The notes: generated by a model not told the origin, from the sequence alone. A stretch of 41,077 nucleotides of DNA from Nocardioides sp. (GCA_030452025.1 JAKDNC010000001.1:1-41077), one strand, 5' to 3'. Positions 8,326-16,827 are shown, counted from the stretch's first letter. Made by a program: numbers and translations.

Positions 8326-9723
8326 TCACGACGGCTGGTTGCTGGTTTCCTGCTCCGACGCACGTGCCGGGACGGGGCGGGCGAGCACGGCGTAGACGGT
8401 GGCAGCGACTGCACCGGACACGAAGTAGCTGAAGTCGATGTCGTTCCATTGCGCGGCGATGGGGCCAGTGAAGAACTCATTCGCCATGAACGGGACCGAG
8501 ACGACGACACCGGCCAGGAATGCTCCCATGCCAGTCCAGTTGGTTCCGGAGAACGCACCACCGGGAGCATAGAACTCACTGCTCGGCGGAAACGCGTTCC
8601 CGTTCTTGTACACCTTGAAGTACGACACAGCCAGCACCGCCAACCACGGCATGATGTAGTAGCTGATCACATGGAGGAACGTGCTGAAGTGATCAGCGAA
8701 GCTGCTACCCCCGATCGCCAGGGCGAGCACACCTCCTAGGATTCCGCCCACGGCTACGATGACGGCTTGCTTGATCCGGAGGTCACAGGTCAGGACTGCC
8801 ATCGCACCGCTGTAGAGGTTGACGGAGTTGTGCGGGATCGCGGCCAGTCCCAGAACCAGGAGCACCACATAGCGCAGGGGTTCGGGGAGTGCGATGCCAA
8901 ACGCATCGATGACATCCCCGTCCGGGTCCAGAGAGATCAGTGCCGCCCCAAGGATCATCATCCAGGTGGTCGCCACGAAAAGTCCGCTTGTCGCATACCC
9001 GAATACGCTCCACGAACTGGTCCTGCGCGGAAGAAAACGGGAGTAGTCCGAGGCGTACGGGCTCCAGCTGACCGTGTAGCCTAACACGACGGTGAACTGC
9101 ACCATCCAGATCGTCCAGAAGCCCGAACCCGCCAGCGTGGACTCGGCTCCTGGGCCGCTGCCGTGCGCGAACATGTAGACAGTCACCACGGCCAGCATCA
9201 CGACGCTGATGTAGGTGATCCACTGACCGAAAACATGCAACATGTGGTAGCCGTAGATGCCGATCACGATGCTGAGCAGCGCGACCAGGACGATCATCGG
9301 CTGATATGGAGTGTTGAACAGGTCCGCCAGAGACTTCCCGCCCAGGACGGTGCCCACCGTGTAGTACCCGATGTAGACCACCACGGAGAGAGCCGCGGGA
9401 AGGACGTTCCCCCGATAGCCGAAGGGAGCTCTGCCCATCGGCAGTTGTGGCATGCCGAGCTTGGGCCCCATCAACGCGCACAGCCCAGTGCCGATGGCGC
9501 CGAACAGGTTGCCTGCGATGATGGCCGTGATGCTCCCCCACAGACCGAGTCCCAAGGCCCCGCCGGTGGCGCCGACGAAGATGCCGGCCAGGTAGATCAC
9601 CGGGGAGAAGCGGATCGTGAACTGGTTGCGCGGACTGCCGTAGCGCTGGTCTTCACTGGCATACGCGATGCCGTGTCGCTCTACGCTGACCGCCTGGGTC
9701 GAGTTGCTCTCTGTCGGGGACAT
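8326..9723 (-). CDS. NCS1-family permease (cytosine/purine/allantoin type)
   Basis: A 465-residue membrane protein with about 12 hydrophobic segments. NCS1 (CodB-like) hallmarks are RYGSPRNQFTIRFSP, GPKLGMPQLPMGRAPFGYRGN, SWSPYASDYSRFLP, AAIPHNSVNLYSGAMAV and YYIMPWLAVLAVSYF. Family members import nucleobases, hydantoins, allantoin or pyridine vitamins with H+ or Na+. Nine bases separate its start from the CoxG-like stop, so it is co-transcribed with the hydroxylase genes. It is the strongest hint that the pathway substrate is an N-heterocycle. The exact substrate cannot be read from sequence. Confidence 0.9.
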   Translation of the reverse strand: MSPTESNSTQAVSVERHGIAYASEDQRYGSPRNQFTIRFSPVIYLAGIFVGATGGALGLGLWGSITAIIAGNLFGAIGTGLCALMGPKLGMPQLPMGRAPFGYRGNVLPAALSVVVYIGYYTVGTVLGGKSLADLFNTPYQPMIVLVALLSIVIGIYGYHMLHVFGQWITYISVVMLAVVTVYMFAHGSGPGAESTLAGSGFWTIWMVQFTVVLGYTVSWSPYASDYSRFLPRRTSSWSVFGYATSGLFVATTWMMILGAALISLDPDGDVIDAFGIALPEPLRYVVLLVLGLAAIPHNSVNLYSGAMAVLTCDLRIKQAVIVAVGGILGGVLALAIGGSSFADHFSTFLHVISYYIMPWLAVLAVSYFKVYKNGNAFPPSSEFYAPGGAFSGTNWTGMGAFLAGVVVSVPFMANEFFTGPIAAQWNDIDFSYFVSGAVAATVYAVLARPVPARASEQETSNQPS

Positions 9724-9732
9724 CGTTTCACC

Positions 9733-10386
9733 TCAATTGCGGGGGCGGACTCGGTCACTGAGCCGCGCGAGGAAGTCAGCGAGTCGCTGACGGGTCACGG
9801 ACCACACCAAGGGTGCGATCTTGATCTGCTTGTCGGCGTCGACCCGATTTCCGGGTGCCGCACTGGAGGCGGACGGCGTAGCAGTCGGTCCGGACTCCTC
9901 CCCCACGGTGGGTGCTGCTGTCGTCCGAGTTGTGCCCCGACGTTGAGGACCGACTTGCGTCGCCAGCTCGTCGGCGAACTCCGAGAAGAGCTTGTTGGAG
10001 ACATCGCGGACGCCTCGCCCCAAAGAGGCGATCCGGCCGGTGAGCTGAACGTCAGTCACCACGCTGAGCTTGGTCGCCTCGCCGGCGGGCTCCAAGGTGA
10101 GGTTGATCGCCGCACGCGCGGTGCCCGACCCCCGCCGGTCCTTGCCTGCGGCATCGATCCTCATCTGGTGATTCGTGCCGTCGCGTTCCACCACGGTGAC
10201 GTCGCCGTTGTAGTTCATGGCAAGCGGACCGATGCTGATCCTGACCTGACCCTTGAAGTTGTCGCGGTCCAGTTCCTCAGTCAGTTCGGCTCCGGGCATG
10301 CAAGCGACGACCGCATGGGTGTCTTCCAGGAATCGCCACACATCCTGGACCTTGGCTGGCACGCTCACCGAGTGGTCGAGTCTCAT
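9733..10386 (-). CDS. CoxG-like SRPBCC protein
   Basis: A 217-residue protein of the CO-dehydrogenase subunit G family. Residues 1-150 are the SRPBCC fold (MRLDHSVSVPAKVQDVWRFLED, CMPGAELTE, GSGTARAAINLTLEP, SKLFSEFADELA-like end with SNK). A low-complexity Pro/Thr/Ala linker follows, then a short C-terminal helix (LVWSVTRQRLADFLARL) that could contact the membrane. CoxG proteins help attach Mo-hydroxylases to the membrane or respiratory quinones. The start overlaps the large-subunit stop (ATGA). Its presence suggests electrons from hydroxylation enter the respiratory chain rather than NAD+, which is inference. Confidence 0.85.
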   Translation of the reverse strand: MRLDHSVSVPAKVQDVWRFLEDTHAVVACMPGAELTEELDRDNFKGQVRISIGPLAMNYNGDVTVVERDGTNHQMRIDAAGKDRRGSGTARAAINLTLEPAGEATKLSVVTDVQLTGRIASLGRGVRDVSNKLFSEFADELATQVGPQRRGTTRTTAAPTVGEESGPTATPSASSAAPGNRVDADKQIKIAPLVWSVTRQRLADFLARLSDRVRPRN

Positions 10387-12728
10387 GCTTGTTCCTCTCC
10401 AGTCTGTGCTCCGGCCGAGCCGGCTTCGTCGAGAAGTTTCAGGATCCGTTCAGGCGTGATCGGGAGCTGTGTCGGGCGTACGCCGATGGCATCCTCGATC
10501 GCACTGGCGATGGTTGCGGCTGTCGGACCGACCGGAGGCTCTCCGATTCCCCGGGCTCCCAAGGGGCCGCGCCCTTCGCCGCTCTCCACCACCGCGACTT
10601 GAATGTCAGGCATGTCCATGGAACTGGGGATCAGGTAGTTCGCGAACAGGGTCGACACTGCTTGGCCCTCGTCGAGGGGGCAGTCTTCCATCAACGCGTA
10701 TCCCAGCCCCTGCATGGCCCCGCCCTGGATCTGGCCTTCCACCCGGACCGGGTTGATCTGGCGACCGACGTCGTGGCTGGCGACGTACCGCCGGACCTCC
10801 ACCTGACCGGTCTCGAGGTCGACCTCCACCTCAGCGGCATGGGTGCCGAAGGTGTAGTCGGGGAAGGTGCCACCTTGGCCGGTGCTGGGATCGAATTTCC
10901 CGCCAGGTGCACGCCACGTGTAGAGATTCGACGTGTTCACCCCGCGCTGCTGACACTCCTTCGCTAGGTCCGCGAGGGTGAGGCTCCGACCGCCGGCTTG
11001 GACCTTCCCACCCTGCCAGGCCAGCTCTCCGTCTGCTGCGTCGAGCAGGTCCTCGGCGACACCGGTGAGCTGGTCACGCAGGTCGTGCGAAGCCCGCAGG
11101 ATGGCGTTGCCGGACATGTAGAGCTGTCGAGTGGCGAAGGTTCCACCCGCCGGCGGGTTCAGCGCGGTGTCACCGATGTAGACACTGATCGACTCCAGGG
11201 GGGCCCCGAGGACCTCCGAAGCGATCTGGCAGAGGCTTGCTGCTTGACCAGCGCCCAGGTCGGTGACGCCGCTCCTGATCAGGAGACTGCCGTCTGTCTG
11301 CAGGGTGAGCCACGCCGACGCATGGTCGCGGAACCAGATGGTGCGACCGTAAGGTTGCATGCCGCAGCCGAATCCACGTCCGACACGCTTGTGCGAAGCC
11401 GTCGGCGGAGGTCCTTCGCCGAGTTCTTGGAGTGCGAGCTCGCGAGTCTGGGTGACGGCGACGGCCGTGGTGATCTCGTCCCCGCTGGGAATGGTGTCGC
11501 CCTTGACGTAGTAGTTGCGGTCGCGGACCTCCTCGCGGCTGATCCCCAGCTTGCTGGCGAGTTGGTCCATCTGGGACTCGTACCCGAAGACGACCTGCAT
11601 CGCGCCGAACCCGCGGAATGCGCTAGAAGGAACGTTGTTGGTGAACACCGCACGAGAAGTGCACCGCACGCTCGGAACTCGGTATGGACCACAAGCCAGC
11701 GCAGCCCCCGCGAAGAGCACCCGCGCACTCAGGCACGGGTAGGCGCCTGCATCGCCGATGATCTCGACTTCCTGGGCAACGATGGTCCCGTCCTGACGCG
11801 CTCCGGTCCGGTAGCGCATCAGGAAGGGATGCCGCTTGGTGCTGGCCAGCATCGACTCCTGCCGCGTCCAGACCATTCGTGCCGGCTTGCGCGTGTGCCA
11901 GGTCACCAAGGCGAGGTAGGGCTCGACTGTCATGTCTTCCTTGCCGCCGAATCCCCCGCCCATGTATGAGGCGATCACCCGGACCTTGCTCTCGGGAACC
12001 TCGAGGATCTCCGCGATCTCGGTCGCGTGCTCGATCACCTGCGTCGAAATCCGTAGTGTCACCACATCGTTCTCCAGCCAGGACACCCCGGACTCGGGCT
12101 CCAGGTAGGCGTGCTCCACGTGCTGGCTTTGGTACTCCCCCTCGACCACCACGTCTGCGGCGGCCATCTCGTTCTCGACGTCGCCGCGCACGATGTTCCA
12201 GTTGACCAGTACGTTCCCCTCTTCGTGCACCAAGGGGGCATCGTCTGCCAAGGCACTCTCCGCGTCGAAGACTCCGGGCGTCTCCTCATAGGTGACCTCG
12301 ACGAGGTCCACCGCCTCAGCAGCGATCTCGGGCTCGGTGGCAGCGACGACCGCTATCGGCTCGCCGGCGTACCTCACCCGGTCGGCGGCCAGCACTGGCT
12401 GGGAGACGGTAACCTCGCCCAGGCCGCCACTCGCGTTCTCGACGATCTGGTTGTAAGGCACGTCCTCGGCAGTCAGCACAGCCACAACTCCCGGGAGGGC
12501 CAGCGCAGCACTGGTGTCAATCCTGGTGATCCGGCCCGAGGCGATCTGGGAGCGGACGAGCTTCGCGTGCAGCATTCCTGGCAGCCGCCAGTCGGCGGCG
12601 TACAGGAGAGAGCCCTTGACCTTCTCGATGAAGTCGTGGTGAGCCGGCGAGGTGCCGACGATGTTGTATGTCTCGCCCGTCCGGGGCAGCGAGCCCACAT
12701 CAGGGGCATCCGGGAGGACCTCGGTCAT
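10383..12728 (-). CDS. Molybdenum hydroxylase large subunit (xanthine dehydrogenase family)
   Basis: A 781-residue molybdopterin-cytosine-dinucleotide-type subunit. The GGGFGGKED loop (257-265), SAFRGFGAMQ (residues 369-378), GQIQGGAMQGLGYAL and RGIGEPPVGP with the catalytic Glu730 are all present. The AFRGFG form is that of xanthine dehydrogenases and N-heterocycle hydroxylases; form I CO dehydrogenases carry AYxCSFR instead, so CO oxidation is unlikely. It should hydroxylate a carbon next to a ring nitrogen, using water. The start overlaps the small-subunit stop (ATGA). Neighbours are the FAD, 2Fe-2S and CoxG-like genes, the NCS1 permease and the lactamase genes. Confidence 0.92.
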   Translation of the reverse strand: MTEVLPDAPDVGSLPRTGETYNIVGTSPAHHDFIEKVKGSLLYAADWRLPGMLHAKLVRSQIASGRITRIDTSAALALPGVVAVLTAEDVPYNQIVENASGGLGEVTVSQPVLAADRVRYAGEPIAVVAATEPEIAAEAVDLVEVTYEETPGVFDAESALADDAPLVHEEGNVLVNWNIVRGDVENEMAAADVVVEGEYQSQHVEHAYLEPESGVSWLENDVVTLRISTQVIEHATEIAEILEVPESKVRVIASYMGGGFGGKEDMTVEPYLALVTWHTRKPARMVWTRQESMLASTKRHPFLMRYRTGARQDGTIVAQEVEIIGDAGAYPCLSARVLFAGAALACGPYRVPSVRCTSRAVFTNNVPSSAFRGFGAMQVVFGYESQMDQLASKLGISREEVRDRNYYVKGDTIPSGDEITTAVAVTQTRELALQELGEGPPPTASHKRVGRGFGCGMQPYGRTIWFRDHASAWLTLQTDGSLLIRSGVTDLGAGQAASLCQIASEVLGAPLESISVYIGDTALNPPAGGTFATRQLYMSGNAILRASHDLRDQLTGVAEDLLDAADGELAWQGGKVQAGGRSLTLADLAKECQQRGVNTSNLYTWRAPGGKFDPSTGQGGTFPDYTFGTHAAEVEVDLETGQVEVRRYVASHDVGRQINPVRVEGQIQGGAMQGLGYALMEDCPLDEGQAVSTLFANYLIPSSMDMPDIQVAVVESGEGRGPLGARGIGEPPVGPTAATIASAIEDAIGVRPTQLPITPERILKLLDEAGSAGAQTGEEQA

Positions 12729-13225
12729 CGGTCTCCTCCTCCAGTAGAAGCCTGTTCACGAACCTGCCCGAAGTACTCCTCGACGGCGTCGACGATCTTC
12801 GTGTAACCGGTGCAACGGCACAGATTCCCGACGAGCTCATAGCGGATCTCTTGGCGGGTGGCGCTCGGGTTCCGCTGAGCCAGCACCTTGGACGTCAGCA
12901 CCATCCCGGGAGTGCAGAAGCCGCACTGGGCAGCTCCGTGCTCCAGGAAGCACTTCTGGAGCGGATGCAGTTCCTCGCTGGCATTGGTGAGGCCGCTCAA
13001 CGTCTGGATCGCGACGTCCTGCGCCTGCACTGCGAACGTGAGGCAGGCGTTGATCGGCTCGTTGTCCGCGAGGACGGTGCAGGTCCCACACACCCCCTCG
13101 CCACATCCGTAGCGGACATCCGGAAGGCCGATGTCGTCGTGTAGCGCGTCGAGAAGCGTGCGGTCGTTGCGCACCCACAGCTCGTGCTGCTCACCGTTCA
13201 CGGTCAGGAATATCTGGGTCTTCAT
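12725..13225 (-). CDS. Molybdenum hydroxylase small subunit, [2Fe-2S]2
   Basis: A 166-residue iron-sulphur subunit. The plant-ferredoxin-like cluster uses Cys41, Cys46, Cys49 and Cys61 (CGEGVCGTC, then NAC). The helical second domain carries Cys101, Cys104, Cys136 and Cys138 (CGFCTPGM, then LCRCTGY). Both clusters look complete. It passes electrons from the Mo site to the FAD subunit. Family length is 150-170 residues, so the gene is intact. It lies 21 bp after the FAD subunit and overlaps the large subunit by four bases. Confidence 0.95.
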   Translation of the reverse strand: MKTQIFLTVNGEQHELWVRNDRTLLDALHDDIGLPDVRYGCGEGVCGTCTVLADNEPINACLTFAVQAQDVAIQTLSGLTNASEELHPLQKCFLEHGAAQCGFCTPGMVLTSKVLAQRNPSATRQEIRYELVGNLCRCTGYTKIVDAVEEYFGQVREQASTGGGDR

Positions 13226-13246
13226 GTTGGAGTCCCTTGATCAGCG

Positions 13247-14125
13247 TCAGCCGAGGCCGACGGCTTGGGCGAGAGAGCGGCGGGTCAGTACTTGGGTCAA
13301 CCGGCGGCGGTAGTCGGCCGACGCATGGACGTCACTCTCCGGGGAGATGCTGTTGGCTGCGTTCTGCGCAACTTCGTCGATGGCTTGGGGGTCCGCGCCC
13401 AATCGACGAAAGGGCTCGAGAATGTCCTCACCGAGCAGGAGCGGCCGGTCGGCCACGCCCCCGAGAACCACGCGGAGCTCTGGGATCTCCTCGGAGGCCC
13501 GGCTCCTCGCGGAGACTGCCACCTCCACGGTTGCGAAGTCGGAGAAACGACGGGTCACTTCGTCGAAGCCCCACCCGTCCTGGTCACCAGCTACTGGAAG
13601 CCGGATCTCCGTGACCACCTCATCGAGGTCCGTCGCTGTGGTGAGGTATGTCAGGAAGAAGTCGTCGGCTGGGACCGAACGCATTCCGGAAGGACCTTGC
13701 ACGACGATCCTCCCTCCGGCGGCCAGCACCACACACGGAATCTCGCCCGTAGGGTCGGCGTGGGAGACGCTTCCGCCGATGGTCCCGCGGTTGCGGACTC
13801 GCACGTTCCCGACCAGGCCCACCGCCTTGGCCAGCATCGGGAAATGCGTGGCGACGAGCGGCGAATCCAGCACGGCTCGATGCCGGGTCATTGCTGGAAT
13901 AACCAACTCTCCTTGGTCCAGCCATGGCCCAGAGCTGACGATGGGGTTCAAGTCGATGAGCGCAGCCGGCATAGCCAGCCTCAGGTTGATCATGGGGACA
14001 AGGCTCTGTCCGCCCGCGATCAACTTGGCGCCCTCGCCCCACAGCGCACGGAGCTTGATCGCCTCCTCCCAACAATCCGCGGTCTGGTACTCGAAAGCGC
14101 TGGAGTTGGGGGCCGCAGCGCTCAT
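13247..14125 (-). CDS. Molybdenum hydroxylase medium subunit, FAD-binding
   Basis: A 292-residue FAD subunit of the CoxM/xanthine dehydrogenase B type. FAD-contact motifs are AKLIAGGQSLVPMINLRLA near residue 35-53 and RNRGTIGGSVSHADPTGEIP near 112. The C-terminal CO-dehydrogenase flavoprotein domain ends DYRRRLTQVLTRRSL. It is the first gene of the hydroxylase-permease-lactamase run and probably lies just behind the main promoter in the 108-bp gap up to the LysR gene. No sign of truncation. Confidence 0.92.
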   Translation of the reverse strand: MSAAAPNSSAFEYQTADCWEEAIKLRALWGEGAKLIAGGQSLVPMINLRLAMPAALIDLNPIVSSGPWLDQGELVIPAMTRHRAVLDSPLVATHFPMLAKAVGLVGNVRVRNRGTIGGSVSHADPTGEIPCVVLAAGGRIVVQGPSGMRSVPADDFFLTYLTTATDLDEVVTEIRLPVAGDQDGWGFDEVTRRFSDFATVEVAVSARSRASEEIPELRVVLGGVADRPLLLGEDILEPFRRLGADPQAIDEVAQNAANSISPESDVHASADYRRRLTQVLTRRSLAQAVGLG

Positions 14126-14131
14126 GACCCG

Positions 14132-14196
14132 TGGCCAATCGGTTTCAGGAAAGCGTCATCGGTGTGATCCATGTCGCTGATTATTGGGCCAATCAG
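14132..14196. promoter_or_regulatory. Putative operator region before the Mo-hydroxylase operon
   Basis: The gap between the FAD-subunit start (14125) and the LysR stop (14234) holds GGCCAATC twice (near 14133 and 14188). The second lies in the near-palindrome ATTGGGCCAAT inside TGATTATTGGGCCAATCA. A regulator-binding site for the minus-strand operon is likely; the adjacent LysR or PucR product is a candidate. Confidence 0.35.
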
Positions 14197-14233
14197 CCCG
14201 CAAGCGCTAGCGGCGTTTAGTGCTCTCGATCAT

Positions 14234-15157
14234 TCACTTGAACTTAACCTTTTCGTGAGGCGGCCCAGCCAGGCTGGCAGCGGAGCTCGCGAGCGCAACC
14301 CGAACGGTCCGGATCGCCGAGTGTGACTGGCGACCTTGGCGGACCACGGTGAAGATCTGCCGGACCTGATCCACCGAATGCGTCGGGAGTGCACTGGGCA
14401 GAGCCTTTCCCAGGATTGCCGGGAGCAGCGCAGCAGCATGTCCGCGTCGTACCAGTTCCCGATGCAACAGCATATCGGCACTCTCGAACTGCACGTCGGG
14501 TTCGAAGCCAGCGGAGCGACACAAGGCAGTGGCCCAGTCGCGAGACCTGCTTCCCAGGGGCTCCATCACCCAGGCGCAGTGAGCGGCGTCCTTGATCGAG
14601 ACCTCCCCCGAGTCGGGTGCGGCGGCATCGTCGGGGAGCGCCAGCTCCACTCCATCCGCATACAGATCCTGGCGATGCACCTCGTCGGACACAGGGAGCG
14701 GAATGCCGGGGTATTCCTCTCCGATCATCATGTCGAAGTCCCGGGCAAGAAGAGCCGGCAGCGCCTCCTCCGGTTCGATCTCAGTCAGTTCGACCCGAAG
14801 ACCGTCACGGCCCTGGACGCGGTCCAGCATCAACGGCACCAGCGCGAGTGCGGCCGTCTGGAAGGTAGCGATCCGCAACGTACCGCGCGCCTGACCGGCG
14901 AGGGAGGAGACCTCCGCTTCCGCACGCTCAAGATCACGAAGCACTCGATCGGTGTGCCGAGTGAGCAGTTGCGCCGCCTCTGTCAGCCGCACCCGGCGGC
15001 CAACCCTCTCCAAGAGCGGGATGCCAACTTCCTTCTCCAACAGAGCCAGTTGTTGCGACACCCCCGACGGACTGAAGTGCAAAGCTTCGGCGACCCCGGC
15101 GATCGTGCCGTGTCGCTCCAGCTCGAGGAGCAAGCGCAAACGTCTGACTTCAAGCAT
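14234..15157 (-). CDS. LysR-family transcriptional regulator
   Basis: A 307-residue LTTR. The N-terminal winged helix (LRLLLELERHGTIAGVAEALHFSPSGVSQQLALLE) is followed by a linker helix and a type-2 periplasmic-binding-like effector domain (GTLRIATFQTAALALVPLML, DFDMMIGEEYPG, AALLPAILG). The gene diverges from the diaminopropionate ammonia-lyase-like gene with 104 bp between starts. No Shine-Dalgarno is seen before the ATG; instead TAGTCT ends six bases upstream, so the transcript may be leaderless. It probably controls the divergent lyase gene through the dyad at 15221-15242, and may also act on the Mo-hydroxylase operon behind it. Confidence 0.88.
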   Translation of the reverse strand: MLEVRRLRLLLELERHGTIAGVAEALHFSPSGVSQQLALLEKEVGIPLLERVGRRVRLTEAAQLLTRHTDRVLRDLERAEAEVSSLAGQARGTLRIATFQTAALALVPLMLDRVQGRDGLRVELTEIEPEEALPALLARDFDMMIGEEYPGIPLPVSDEVHRQDLYADGVELALPDDAAAPDSGEVSIKDAAHCAWVMEPLGSRSRDWATALCRSAGFEPDVQFESADMLLHRELVRRGHAAALLPAILGKALPSALPTHSVDQVRQIFTVVRQGRQSHSAIRTVRVALASSAASLAGPPHEKVKFK

Positions 15158-15163
15158 GAAGGC

Positions 15164-15169
15164 AGACTA
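15164..15169 (-). promoter_or_regulatory. Putative -10 box of the lysR gene (leaderless)
   Basis: TAGTCT on the minus strand, six bases before the ATG at 15157. It matches TANNNT at the distance expected if transcription starts at or near the A of the start codon. Confidence 0.35.
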
Positions 15170-15220
15170 ATGCAAGAGAGGAGAATCCGGAAGTTTTACT
15201 GCCGAAAATGGAGCAGAATC

Positions 15221-15242
15221 ATTCGCTGTTTATCACGCGAAT
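15221..15242. promoter_or_regulatory. Probable LysR operator, ATTCGC-N10-GCGAAT dyad
   Basis: A perfect six-base inverted repeat with a 10-base AT-rich spacer, between the divergent lysR and lyase genes and 20 bp upstream of the lyase start. The geometry is usual for LTTR recognition sites. Confidence 0.55.
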
Positions 15243-15249
15243 CCACTTC

Positions 15250-15255
15250 TAGGCT
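15250..15255 (+). promoter_or_regulatory. Putative -10 box of the lyase gene (leaderless)
   Basis: TAGGCT six bases before the GTG at 15262, with no Shine-Dalgarno sequence. The LysR dyad overlaps the expected -35 region, so the regulator could contact the polymerase here. Confidence 0.4.
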
Positions 15256-15261
15256 GCGGTC

Positions 15262-16398
15262 GTGCTCATTACAGATGATGATCCCTGCTTTTGGTATTGC
15301 CGTCCCGAGGCTCGGCAGTGGCGATGCGCGGAACCACCACGCGACCCCGAAGTCTTCCACCGCAGCCTGCCGCACTACCAGCACACTCCGTTGCACGAGG
15401 TCCCTGACCTAGCTCGTGAGCTTGGATTCGACAGAGTCTTCGTCAAGGACGAATCCATGCGCTTGGGGCTCCCGGCGTTCAAGATGTTGGGCGCGTCGTG
15501 GGCTGCCTACCGCGCGATCACTCGACGACTGAACGCGGAAGACACTCCTCCCCGACTGGATGATCTCCGGGACTTGGTGTCGGGAGCCAAGCCGATCACG
15601 TTGGTGACCGCCACCGACGGAAACCACGGGCGAGCTGTAGCCCGAATGGCCCAGATGATCGGGGTCGCGGCCCGGGTGTTCGTTCCTGATGTGGTCTCTC
15701 GACTCGCGATCGACCACATTCGCAACGAGGGGGCCGAGGTGGTGGTGCTGCCCCAAGATTACGACGCGACAGTGCAAATCGCCGCCGCCGAAGTAGCCAC
15801 CGACACTGGGGCCATCCTCGTCCAGGACACGGCCTGGGACGGCTACGAGGAAGTCCCACAGCGGATCGTGGATGGGTACTCGACCCTCTTCCGAGAGATC
15901 GACACCCAACTCGTCCAGCAAGGTTCCGGGCCCGCAGGGGTCGTAGCAATTCCAACGGGAGTGGGCTCGTTGCTCCAGGCAGCAGTGGAGTTCCACCGAT
16001 CGGGTCAGCGTGGGCCGGCAAGTCTCGTGGCCGTGGAGCCAGTCTCCGCGAATTGCGTCACGAAGAGCCTGCAGAATCGAGAGCCGGTTCCTGTCCAGAC
16101 AGGACGGACCAACATGGCTGGCCTGAACTGCGGTACGCCGTCGAGCATCGCTTGGCCGTTTCTACGCGACGGCGTCGACACGTCAGTGTGTGTCGACGAC
16201 GAGCAAGCGGAACGAGCCTCAGACGATCTCGGCTCATTCGGGATCTCATCAGGTCCATGCGGTGGGGCAGCGCTGGCCGGATTGCGCGCTCTGCGAGACA
16301 ACCCACAAGCACACGCCTGGTATGACGGACAGGTCGCGAGCGCGGGTCGTACATCCGCAGTTCTCCTCAACACCGAAGGTGCTGCGTCACCCGGCTGA
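15262..16398 (+). CDS. Diaminopropionate ammonia-lyase-like PLP enzyme
   Basis: A 378-residue fold-type II PLP enzyme. HRSLPHYQHTPLHEVPDLA, PAFKMLGASWA with the PLP lysine at residue 74, TATDGNHGRAVA, TGVGSLLQA and SSGPCGGAALAGL match diaminopropionate ammonia-lyases, which release pyruvate and two ammonia. Threonine/serine dehydratase-like activity on another amino acid is possible. The start is GTG 15262, because no in-frame ATG lies before the conserved N-terminus. The gene is alone on the plus strand and divergent from LysR. It may process a beta-amino or diamino acid made by the lactam-opening route, or serve an unrelated amino-acid pathway. Confidence 0.82.
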   Translation: MLITDDDPCFWYCRPEARQWRCAEPPRDPEVFHRSLPHYQHTPLHEVPDLARELGFDRVFVKDESMRLGLPAFKMLGASWAAYRAITRRLNAEDTPPRLDDLRDLVSGAKPITLVTATDGNHGRAVARMAQMIGVAARVFVPDVVSRLAIDHIRNEGAEVVVLPQDYDATVQIAAAEVATDTGAILVQDTAWDGYEEVPQRIVDGYSTLFREIDTQLVQQGSGPAGVVAIPTGVGSLLQAAVEFHRSGQRGPASLVAVEPVSANCVTKSLQNREPVPVQTGRTNMAGLNCGTPSSIAWPFLRDGVDTSVCVDDEQAERASDDLGSFGISSGPCGGAALAGLRALRDNPQAHAWYDGQVASAGRTSAVLLNTEGAASPG

Positions 16399-16671
16399 GG
16401 CGCATGAGCCCTGGCAGACTCCATAGCCAACATCTCCCAGCCGTAAAGGCGCAGGCGCCCGACACCGATGGTCACTTTCGACCTCAGGTGACCACGAAAC
16501 CCGGTGCCGATGCCCGGGTCGCCCCACGGTGGAGTCTTGGCATCGGGCCGGAACTTTCATCGCCACCCGCGACTGAACAGAACCGGAGCCTGGAGACGCA
16601 CCCTGGGGCAGCATCGCCAAGCTGCACGGTTGACTCGCGACCAACCAGCCAATGTCACCTTGCGGCAGTGA
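16399..16671. other. Gene-poor stretch after the lyase gene
   Basis: No supported gene, RNA or clear terminator. Short open frames on both strands lack recognisable motifs. Together with the fragment that follows it looks like decayed sequence between two catabolic blocks. Confidence 0.4.
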
Positions 16672-16827
16672 TTCTGGCACCCCGACCTGGACCTGACGCT
16701 CGATCTAGCACCACCACTGCTGATCTACGCCGACGCCGTCGCCAGCGACGACCCGCGCCAGGGCGATGTCGCAGCCGACCTTTGGGAGCAGAGTGAAAGC
16801 CTTGGACATCTCCGCACACGCGGCTGA
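16672..16827 (+). pseudogene. C-terminal remnant resembling an AbiEi-family antitoxin
   Basis: In this frame the sequence reads FWHPDLDLTLDLAPPLLIYA and then DAVASDDPRQGDVAADLWEQ before a TGA at 16825. The PPLL-(I/V)YAD followed by a GDPR-like step resembles the C-terminal end of actinobacterial type IV toxin-antitoxin AbiEi-like proteins as I remember them. A TGA stop at 16669-16671 directly precedes it, and the upstream codons (RLTRDQPANVTLRQ) continue in the same frame, so the gene appears broken. No AbiEii-like partner is nearby. The family call needs a profile search. Confidence 0.3.

Noticed and set aside
9163..10602. 479-codon open frame on the plus strand over the permease, CoxG-like and Mo-subunit genes
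   Set aside because: Rich in His, Arg and Gly with no domain; it is antisense to three clear genes, an effect of high GC.
10383..13225. Carbon monoxide dehydrogenase (CoxMSL)
   Set aside because: The large subunit has AFRGFG, not the AYxCSFR active-site loop of form I CO dehydrogenase, and the neighbours are permease and lactamase genes.
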